Shown here: positions 1 to 7,195 of the stretch, one piece after another | Layout of the letters: each line of letters begins with the position of its first letter | Position numbering within the stretch: the first letter of the stretch is position 1 | Assembly: GCA_902805935.1 (NCBI GenBank) | Contig: CADCUR010000065.1 | Location: 4,302 to 39,048, forward strand | DNA length: 34,747 nucleotides | Source: an uncultured Pyrinomonadaceae bacterium | Lineage (GTDB): Bacteria; Acidobacteriota; Blastocatellia; Pyrinomonadales; Pyrinomonadaceae | Direction of reading: 5' to 3' | The notes under the pieces: generated by a model | What the model was told of the DNA's origin: nothing | The model's database searches: none | Seen by the model: only the letters and a program-made list of their open reading frames with translations | Translations under genes and position numbers: made by a program

Positions 1-48
1 TTTGCCGCCGCCCGACGGCGAGCTGATGATGATTAAATTGCCTTGCAT
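1..48 (-). CDS. gmk: Guanylate kinase, N-terminal fragment (cut by window edge)
   Basis: Reverse complement of 1-48 reads MQGNLIIISSPSGGGK, a guanylate kinase N-terminus with P-loop; lies directly downstream of yicC, a common yicC-gmk order. Confidence 0.85.
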   Translation of the reverse strand, partial: MQGNLIIISSPSGGGK

Positions 49-57
49 TTTAGTTTT

Positions 58-115
58 TAGTTTTTAGTCTTTGGTCTCTAGCATTGCAAAAACTTAAGAC
101 CAAAAACAAAAACTA
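58..115. repeat. Imperfect inverted repeat in the yicC-gmk spacer
   Basis: TAGTTTTTAGTCTTTGGTCT (58-77) versus AGACCAAAAACAAAAACTA (97-115). Confidence 0.6.
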
Positions 116-991
116 TTCGACATTTTGAACTTGTTCCCGAATTTTTTCAATCGCCGATTTTATCTGCAACGCCGATTCTTTAACCGTTAGATTATTCGTT
201 TTCGAGGCGATGGTATTGGCTTCGCGGTTAAGTTCCTGCGTCAGAAAATCGAGTTGTTTGCCGACTTCTTTTTCTTCGTCCATAATGCCGCGAAATTGTT
301 CGATGTGGCTTTTCAGGCGCGTGATTTCTTCGGCGATGTCGCTTTTGTCAGCCAGATAAGCGACTTCCTGAGCGAGACGCGACTGGTCGAGTTCGATTTG
401 CGCGTCGCTTTTCGCCAGCAGATTTTCGATGCGCTTGGTTAATTTTTGCCGGTATTCATCCGCCACGTTTCCGCTTTCCGATTCGATTTTCGGCAAATGA
501 TTTTCGATTTCCGAAAGCAGATTTTCCAAATCGTTTTTCAATGATTCGCCTTCGGTCTCGCGCATCTTTTCCAGTTCGTCGAGCGCTAGATTGATTGCCG
601 TTTCAACGCCGTTTGAAAATTCTTCGCTTAAATCTTCCGCCTTCGGCTGCAAAGCGTTCGGTAGCCGGGCGATATAATTGAAATCCGGCTCGCCGGCGAG
701 GGAAAATTCCGTCTGCATTTGTCTTAACGCCGAAATATAACCGGCGATTAACGGACGATTTAGTTCATAGACGATTTCCCCGGTTCGTTCGTAATTGACG
801 AAAACGTCAACGCGCCCGCGCGACAGGCGCGCTTGAATCGTCCGTTTCAAGTTTGTCTCCAAGTTTTGCAGTTCGTTTGCAAGGCGCAAATTTAAATCCA
901 GAAAGCGGTTGTTGACGGTTTTTATTTCGACGGAGACGGCGAAGTTTTCATTTGAAACTGCGCCGCGTCCGAAGCCGGTCATTGATTTCAT
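113..991 (-). CDS. yicC: YicC/YloC-family protein (endoribonuclease family)
   Basis: 292 aa, starts MKSMTGFGRG, contains the VKTVNNRFLD-like motif (VEIKTVNNRFLDLNLR) and the C-terminal FLTQELNREANTIASKTN signature. Confidence 0.93.
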   Translation of the reverse strand: MKSMTGFGRGAVSNENFAVSVEIKTVNNRFLDLNLRLANELQNLETNLKRTIQARLSRGRVDVFVNYERTGEIVYELNRPLIAGYISALRQMQTEFSLAGEPDFNYIARLPNALQPKAEDLSEEFSNGVETAINLALDELEKMRETEGESLKNDLENLLSEIENHLPKIESESGNVADEYRQKLTKRIENLLAKSDAQIELDQSRLAQEVAYLADKSDIAEEITRLKSHIEQFRGIMDEEKEVGKQLDFLTQELNREANTIASKTNNLTVKESALQIKSAIEKIREQVQNVE

Positions 992-1140
992 ATTTTGTTG
1001 TTTGATTGCCTTTCGTCTGTTTCTTTGACACGAGTTTTTTCTTTCGCTTGCGGCGAATGCTTTTTTATTTCCCGCCGCAGAAAATCTTTCTGCTCGGGCG
1101 TCAGTTCGCCGATTTTCTTTAACATTTCTTCTTTGGTCAT
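988..1140 (-). CDS. Small hypothetical protein (~50 aa, charged)
   Basis: ORF track 988..1197; internal ATG at 1138-1140 (MTKEEMLKKIGELTPEQKDFL...) avoids overlap with the ABC transporter gene; its TGA overlaps the yicC ATG (ATGA). Confidence 0.55.
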   Translation of the reverse strand: MTKEEMLKKIGELTPEQKDFLRREIKKHSPQAKEKTRVKETDERQSNNKI

Positions 1141-1153
1141 ACGCCGGATTTTA

Positions 1154-2965
1154 TCACGATTTCTCGATTGCTGCGGAAACGAGTTTGTCTTCGGCAAACT
1201 GCAGCTCGTATAATTTTTTATAAATTCCGCCTTTTTCTAATAATTCATCGTGCGTCCCTGTTTGGATGATTCGCCCGCGTTCCATCACGACGATCGTATC
1301 GGCGCGGCGAACGGTCGAGAGACGATGAGCGATGACGATTGAAGTTTTATTTTTCATTAAATTCGCCAGCGCCTTCTGCACTAATCTTTCCGATTCGGCA
1401 TCGAGCGCGGAAGTCGCTTCGTCCAAAATTAAAACGGGCGCGTTAACCAGAACGGCGCGGGCAATCGCAATTCTCTGGCGTTGACCGCCCGATAGAAAAG
1501 TTCCGCGTTCCCCGACAATCGTCTCGTAACCGTTGGGCAGTTCTTTGATAAATTCGTGAGCGAAGGCAATTCGGGCGGCTTCTTGGATTTCTTCATCGCT
1601 CGCCTCGGGTTTGCCGTAGGAAATGTTGTAGCGAACCGTATCGTTAAACAAAACCGTTTCCTGCGTGACAAGCGCAATTTGTCGTTTCAGACTCGAAATA
1701 CGTGCGTCGCGCAAATCGATTTCGTCCCAGAAAATCGCGCCCGTCGTCGGGTCGTAAAGCCTTTGGATGAGTTTTATCAAACTCGATTTTCCGCCGCCGC
1801 TTTCGCCGACGAGCGCGACCATTTGACCTTTCGGAATCTCTAAATTTAAGTTGCGGACAACCGTTTTGTTTTCGTTTTGATAACTGAACGAAACGTCTCT
1901 CAGCTCGATTTTGTTACGCAGGGCGCTTAACTCAACGGCGTTCGGTTTTTCCGGCAGCGCGTCGTTTTCGTCCAGAACGTCCCAGACATCTTTGGCGGCG
2001 GCGAGCGCCTGCACGATTTGGTTGTGCTGGCGCGAGAGTTTGCGCATCGGGTCGTAACTGCTGAAAAGAAAGCCCAGAAAAGCGAAAAATTGCGCGGCTT
2101 CCATTCTGCCCGAATCTATTTCGCGCAACCCGAAATAAAATAAAATGACGATTGCCGCGACGCCGACAATCTCAATGGTCGGCGGCGAAGTTGCGGCGAT
2201 ACGTCCCGAACGAAGATGCGCGCGGGCGATTTTGCGCGCCGCTTCCGCAAATCTCGACTGCTCGCGTCGTTCTGCGGAATACGCTTTGACGATAGTTTGA
2301 TTCGTCAAAGTTTCCTGCGCCGTGTCCGAAAGAAGTTTGTTGCTCTCGATAAATTCTTCGCTGAGTTTTCTGAGCGCTTTGGAAAATTTGGCGGTTAAAA
2401 TTCCGATTATCGGCGCGGTGATGATTGCTCCCAGCATCAGCCGCCAATTGTAATAAAACGCTCCGCCGAGAAAAAAAACGAGTATCAGACTTTCGCGCAG
2501 AATATCGCGCATATTCGAGGCGACCGAAATCTCGATTGCCGAACAGCTCGTGACCAATCTGGTGACCAAATAGTTCGTTCGATGACGTTCAAAAAAACTC
2601 GCCGATTGATTTAAGAGATGCGCGTAAAGTTCCTGCCGCAAATTCAAAACGGCGGCTTGCCCGATTTTCGCCATCAGATACGAAGAAAAATATTCGGCGA
2701 CGCCTTTCAAAACTGTGAAAGAAACGAGCAAAACAGAAATCATCAGCCATTGCCGATACCAATCGCCTTCAGGAATTAATTTCTGCAAACTGAATAACGT
2801 TTCGGGATTTTTCGCGGCGGATGGCAAAAATTGGTCAAAAATGGGAACGAGCATTGCCACAATCGCGCTTTGAAATATGGCGCCGAAGACCATCGCTAAA
2901 AACGCGAAAAAAAAGGTTAGCCGATGCGGGCGCAGGTGTTTGAGCAGTCTTTTAAATTCTTTCAT
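1154..2965 (-). CDS. ABC transporter, fused permease/ATP-binding protein (MsbA/lipid-flippase type)
   Basis: 603 aa; N-terminal TM domain, Walker A GESGGGKSS, signature LSGGQRQR, Walker B VLILDEATSALD, H-loop IVIAHRLST. Confidence 0.95.
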   Translation of the reverse strand: MKEFKRLLKHLRPHRLTFFFAFLAMVFGAIFQSAIVAMLVPIFDQFLPSAAKNPETLFSLQKLIPEGDWYRQWLMISVLLVSFTVLKGVAEYFSSYLMAKIGQAAVLNLRQELYAHLLNQSASFFERHRTNYLVTRLVTSCSAIEISVASNMRDILRESLILVFFLGGAFYYNWRLMLGAIITAPIIGILTAKFSKALRKLSEEFIESNKLLSDTAQETLTNQTIVKAYSAERREQSRFAEAARKIARAHLRSGRIAATSPPTIEIVGVAAIVILFYFGLREIDSGRMEAAQFFAFLGFLFSSYDPMRKLSRQHNQIVQALAAAKDVWDVLDENDALPEKPNAVELSALRNKIELRDVSFSYQNENKTVVRNLNLEIPKGQMVALVGESGGGKSSLIKLIQRLYDPTTGAIFWDEIDLRDARISSLKRQIALVTQETVLFNDTVRYNISYGKPEASDEEIQEAARIAFAHEFIKELPNGYETIVGERGTFLSGGQRQRIAIARAVLVNAPVLILDEATSALDAESERLVQKALANLMKNKTSIVIAHRLSTVRRADTIVVMERGRIIQTGTHDELLEKGGIYKKLYELQFAEDKLVSAAIEKS

Positions 2966-3121
2966 TGCGGAAAAAGAAAATTATTAACGTAAAACGGCAG
3001 ACGCGCAAGGACTGGCGAAACATTAGACTTTTCCCCGCCGCGCTTTTCGGGTAGAATTGCAACATTAAAGCCGACCGGCGCATCTCTATATTTCGGACCA
3101 ATCCGCTTCGGAGAACAAAAA

Positions 3122-4672
3122 ATGAAAAACCTGAAACTTCTTAAATTAAGTCTGATACTTTCCATTTTTACATTATTAAACATTCCAGCATTCGCCCAGG
3201 TTGATGTGGCGCGGCAAACCAAAGCCGTAACTTACCCGCTCGATGAAGTCGTCCTGCTGCAATTTCGTGGCACGACGCGCTTTCCGCGGATGAGAGGCGA
3301 AGGCAAAATCAAACGCACAGGGAAAAACGGCACGGAAGTCGAGCTTTCCGTCTCGAAGATGCCGCGCCCGTTTGAACTCGGCGCGGGCTACGCGACTTAT
3401 GTTTTATGGGCGATTTCCCCGGACGGGCAGGTTGATAATCTCGGCGAAGTCCGTCGGCGCGGAACTTTTGAATTCGATTCAAAAATCTCGGTTACGACGC
3501 CCCTGCAAACCTTCGCGCTGATCATCACGGCTGAGCCGCATTTTCTCGTGCGCCGTCCGAGCCGAGCCGTGATGCTGGAAAATCTTAATCCGTATTCGCA
3601 AACCGGCAGAACGATTGCGACGAGCGTCGCCGTCGAATATTTCGGCAATTCGAGCGATTATTTTTCTGACGCCCGAACGCCGGAAATCGCTGAGATTGAT
3701 TACTCAAAAACGCCTTCGACGATTTTGCAGGCGAAACAAGCGATTGCTTTAGCGAGATTTGCGGGCGCGCAGCGCGACGCCGCCGAAGAACTAAAGCAAG
3801 CCGAAACGCTTTTGCTGAACGCCGAAAACGGCTTTCGCGCCGACCGACCCGAAGAAACCGTTGACATACAGGCGCGGCAGGCAATCAGCGCGGCGGTCAA
3901 AGCCGAAACAGTCGCCGCGTCGCGCCGCGAAGCCCGCGAAAAACGCAACGAAAAAACCAGACAGGACGCAGAGATCCGTGAGTCCGAGACGAAAATTCTC
4001 GATATCCAAAACGAAATGACCGAAGTTCGCGGCGAACTCGCACGCGAAACGCGCAACCGCGAACTTGCCGAACGCGACGCGCAAACATACGCCAATCAGG
4101 TAAAAGAATTGCGTGCGGAAATCGGGCGACTGCGTGAAGAACTCGGTCAGACGAAATCCGACGCGGAAATTGCCAAAGGTCAACTCACGCGCATCGAAGA
4201 AGAAAAACAGGCTGAGGCACGCCGTCGAGAAGAAGCCGACCGCGCGTCGCAACTGCAAGCAAACGAAACTGTTTTAATGCAATCACTTCGCCGTTTCGGA
4301 GCGGTCGAGCGAACCGACCGCGGCATCGTTTTGAATTTGCCGGAAAACTATTGGGCGGCGATTCGCGCCGATAGTTTCGCGCCGACCGCCGAACCGAAAC
4401 TAACCGCGCTCGGTGAAATTTTAGCAAGCAGCAACGATTATAAAATCGTTGTTGAATCGCATACCGATAACAAAGGAGAGCCGCAAGAATTAGAAACTCT
4501 GACGCAAAACCGCGCCCAAATAATTGCCGCCAAAATGCAAACGCTCGGCGTGGCGCAAAACCGTATCGAAGTTAAAGGATACGGGGCGGCGTTGCCGATT
4601 GCGCCGAATACGACTAACGCAAGCCGCGGAAAAAATCGCCGCGTGCAGGTGATTTTAGTTCCCAATATTTAA
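3122..4672 (+). CDS. OmpA-family protein with signal peptide and long coiled coil
   Basis: 516 aa; signal-like N-terminus ending ...NIPAFAQ; heptad-rich centre; C-terminal OmpA-like segment IVVESHTDNKGEPQELETLTQNRAQIIAAKMQTLGVAQNRIEVKGYGAALPIAPN...NRRVQVIL. Confidence 0.9.
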   Translation: MKNLKLLKLSLILSIFTLLNIPAFAQVDVARQTKAVTYPLDEVVLLQFRGTTRFPRMRGEGKIKRTGKNGTEVELSVSKMPRPFELGAGYATYVLWAISPDGQVDNLGEVRRRGTFEFDSKISVTTPLQTFALIITAEPHFLVRRPSRAVMLENLNPYSQTGRTIATSVAVEYFGNSSDYFSDARTPEIAEIDYSKTPSTILQAKQAIALARFAGAQRDAAEELKQAETLLLNAENGFRADRPEETVDIQARQAISAAVKAETVAASRREAREKRNEKTRQDAEIRESETKILDIQNEMTEVRGELARETRNRELAERDAQTYANQVKELRAEIGRLREELGQTKSDAEIAKGQLTRIEEEKQAEARRREEADRASQLQANETVLMQSLRRFGAVERTDRGIVLNLPENYWAAIRADSFAPTAEPKLTALGEILASSNDYKIVVESHTDNKGEPQELETLTQNRAQIIAAKMQTLGVAQNRIEVKGYGAALPIAPNTTNASRGKNRRVQVILVPNI

Positions 4673-4682
4673 AGCGCAAGAG

Positions 4683-4802
4683 TTCTAAACAGAATTTAAC
4701 CGCGAACAAATACGAACGAACACGAAAAATTAGAACCGACTCTTAAGTGATTTTAATTTCGTGAATTTTCGTATTCGTTCGTGGTTAAAAATCCTGTCTT
4801 AA
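4683..4802. repeat. Long imperfect palindrome between convergent genes (putative bidirectional terminator)
   Basis: Left arm TTTAACCGCGAACAAATACGAACGAACACGAAA from 4695; right arm reverse complement TTTAACCACGAACGAATACGAAAATTCACGAAA ending 4799; weaker pairing extends outward. Confidence 0.7.
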
Positions 4803-4805
4803 AGA

Positions 4806-5780
4806 TTAATTCTTTAGAACCAAAATTCTGTTCGGCGGCAGCCCGACCATACATTCTTCGCCGACGTTGAGACCGACGAGTCGCAAAACCAACGCTTCGA
4901 GCGTCAAGCCATTAGCGTTGAGTTTGATAAGCGTCGTTGCGCCGAGAAACGAAACGCCGGTGATCTCGGCGCGCAGCAGATTGTCTTCGGGGAATGACGC
5001 GCCGAAAGAGATGGAAACGTGTTCGGGACGAATGGCGAGCGTGACCGTTTGATTGACTGCGCCGGGAGCGTCCGTTTCCACACGGTCGGTGAACAATCGG
5101 TGTTCGCCCTTTAAGGTTTGAAATTCCGGCGCGTCGCTTTTGCTCGATGCGATGCGTTTCGCTTCAATCAAATTATTTCTGCCCGTCACGCGCGCGACGG
5201 CGACGCAATTCGGATTTTCAAAAACTTCGCGCGGCGTTCCCGTCTGCACGATAACGCCGTTATGAAGAACCGAAACGCGGTCGCAGATGGAAAAAACTTC
5301 GTTATAATCGTTGGTCGCAAAAATTACCGCCAGATTTTTTTCCTTCACCGCCTGTCGCAGTTTTTCGCAATTACGTTCGCGCGTGATGCGGTCCATAAAA
5401 CAAAATTGGTTATCGAGCAGCAACACTTCGCAAGCGTTTTGCAGAGCGTGTTCGAGAGCTAAAACCTGCCCTTCGCCGTCGGCAAGCTGTGAAGATTTTT
5501 GCGTATTGAACATTGATTTCCAAAACTCGTCGTTCGTCAGTTTCGGAAAATTGAAGCCGCGCTCGTCGCAATCGCGGCTTGTCAAATCTTCGGAATTATA
5601 AAAAATCGTGCCGTCGTTCTGCGGTTCGACGCCGGCGAGAACGCGGATAACCGTTGTTTTTCCTTCTGCCACCACGCCGAATAAACCCAAAATTTCGCCT
5701 TTTTCGACCTGCAACGAGACATCTTTGATGACCCAATTATTGTCGTATTTTTTCGAGAGATTGTTGATAATCAGTGACAT
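4806..5780 (-). CDS. ABC transporter ATP-binding subunit with TOBE-like C-terminus and degenerate catalytic motifs
   Basis: Start taken at MSLIINNLSKKYDN (ATG at 5778-5780; ORF track extends to 5861). Walker A GVVAEGKTT; degenerate signature LADGEGQ; Walker B VLLLDNQ; switch region FATNDYNE; C-terminal LAIRPEHVSI, as in MalK/PotA-type TOBE regions. Confidence 0.85.
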   Translation of the reverse strand: MSLIINNLSKKYDNNWVIKDVSLQVEKGEILGLFGVVAEGKTTVIRVLAGVEPQNDGTIFYNSEDLTSRDCDERGFNFPKLTNDEFWKSMFNTQKSSQLADGEGQVLALEHALQNACEVLLLDNQFCFMDRITRERNCEKLRQAVKEKNLAVIFATNDYNEVFSICDRVSVLHNGVIVQTGTPREVFENPNCVAVARVTGRNNLIEAKRIASSKSDAPEFQTLKGEHRLFTDRVETDAPGAVNQTVTLAIRPEHVSISFGASFPEDNLLRAEITGVSFLGATTLIKLNANGLTLEALVLRLVGLNVGEECMVGLPPNRILVLKN

Positions 5781-5979
5781 TTCTTTATGAAAAAATATGA
5801 AACTTCTGTGTAAAAGGCGCGTGCAAATTAAAAGTATGCTTATGTCATCCGAATAAGGCAAGCGGGCAGAAAAGTAAATAGTCTAAAGTTAAAAGCAAAA
5901 ACTTTTTGCTTTTTTTGTTCAAAACCATTACCGATTGCGATACAATAATTTTTGAGGAAATGCGAGTTGATTAAAAATT

Positions 5980-6255
5980 ATGGCAAAAGACAATGCAAGT
6001 TTGAAAAGAAAGGTGATTGAAGCGGGCAGTTGGAAGGTAGCGCGCCGCGTTGCCAAATCTATTCCATACGTCGGGACAGCAGTGTCAATCGGTCTGGTCG
6101 GCTACGACATCAAAAAAAAAGGCGTCGTTAAGGGCGTTTTGAATTCGGGTCTCGACGCGATTCCGTTCGTCGGTTTAGGAAAAAACGTTATCGAATTTTT
6201 TACGGGCGATTTGCTGCCTGACAAAACGGTTAATGGTGGAAAAAATGAAAAATAA
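5980..6255 (+). CDS. Small hydrophobic protein (91 aa), hypothetical
   Basis: ATG ORF; two similar segments IPYVGTAVSIGLVGYDIKKKGVVKG and IPFVGLGKNVIEFFTGDLLPDKTVNG; 3' end overlaps the start of the next gene. Confidence 0.7.
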   Translation: MAKDNASLKRKVIEAGSWKVARRVAKSIPYVGTAVSIGLVGYDIKKKGVVKGVLNSGLDAIPFVGLGKNVIEFFTGDLLPDKTVNGGKNEK

Positions 6256-6979
6256 ATTTCTATATACGAGCATCTTGGCTGCGATTTTATTAAGCGTGTT
6301 GGTTTCGGCGGCGGACGCGCAGACAAAACGGCGCAAAAGAACAATTAACCCGCCGGTTGCGCCGCCCGCCCAAACCGTTCCGATTGATGTCAGCCGCAAC
6401 GACCGTTTTGTGGACGGCAACCAAATTGTTTTGGGCGAAATCGCCACGCCTGACGAACCGACAAGCGAAGCCATCAGCCCGCCAACCGTCGAGATGAGCG
6501 ACGAAAGCGGTGCCTCGGCTGACACGCGCATCAAAGAATTAAACGCGCGCATCAGATCGCTCGAATCCGGCAACCGCAACGAATACGACGAAAAGCAAAA
6601 ACGTCTGCTGCTGAATCTGGATATTCTCTCGCGGGCGGAAAGCCGCGCCGAGTCATTACGCAAACAGCTTTTTGAAATGGTCGAAAAAGAAGCGACTGTA
6701 AGAACGCGGCTCGAACAAGTCAGCTTTGACGCGCGTCCCGAAATGATCGAGCGTTCCGCCGTTTTTGCAGGCTCGATGCGACCCGAAGAAATCCGCGACC
6801 AGCGCAAAAAATCGCTCGATGCCGAAAAGAAAAATCTCGAATCTCTTTTGACGCAGATTCAAACCAGCCGCACGTCTCTGGAAGAAAACGTTTACAAAGC
6901 CGATTTTCTCGTGGAAAAAATCCGGCTCAAACTTGATAAGGATATTGACCAGGCGTTGGCGGAGGAAAAAGAAAACTAA
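6245..6979 (+). CDS. Secreted coiled-coil hypothetical protein
   Basis: ORF track 6233..6979; likely start MKNKFLYTSILAAILLSVLVSAADA (signal peptide) at 6245; Pro-rich linker then charged coiled coil. Confidence 0.75.
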   Translation: MKNKFLYTSILAAILLSVLVSAADAQTKRRKRTINPPVAPPAQTVPIDVSRNDRFVDGNQIVLGEIATPDEPTSEAISPPTVEMSDESGASADTRIKELNARIRSLESGNRNEYDEKQKRLLLNLDILSRAESRAESLRKQLFEMVEKEATVRTRLEQVSFDARPEMIERSAVFAGSMRPEEIRDQRKKSLDAEKKNLESLLTQIQTSRTSLEENVYKADFLVEKIRLKLDKDIDQALAEEKEN

Positions 6980-7014
6980 TCAACCGACATCAAAATCCGT
7001 CTCAAGCGGAACAG

Positions 7015-7050
7015 AAAAAAGGCGCAGATTAAACAATCTGCGCCTTTTTT
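7015..7050 (+). terminator. Rho-independent terminator
   Basis: AAAAAAGGCGCAGATT-AAAC-AATCTGCGCCTTTTTT, perfect stem, after the stop at 6979. Confidence 0.92.
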
Positions 7051-7195
7051 CTTATTCTATCAAAAGTTTCCGCCGAAAATTTTCTTAGCTGAACTAATTC
7101 TGCAAGCCAAAGCAACTTGCCGCGTTCCTCAATTTGTCATAGAAAGCGTCAACTAAAATTTTCCCCGCGCTTAAATCATTCAATTTAAGGAGAAG

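Noticed and set aside
3700-4258. Several - strand ORFs (131 aa, 155 aa) inside the OmpA-family gene
   Set aside because: Antisense to a repetitive charged coiled-coil region, which produces long fortuitous open frames.
4806-5780. Considered calling the degenerate ABC ATPase a pseudogene
   Set aside because: The ORF is uninterrupted, Walker A and the TOBE-like region are intact, and substitutions are concentrated at catalytic motifs; decay is possible but not shown.
6175-6807. 210-aa - strand ORF across the 5980 and 6245 genes
   Set aside because: Ser/Arg-rich shadow translation; the + strand proteins have plausible signal peptide and coiled coil.
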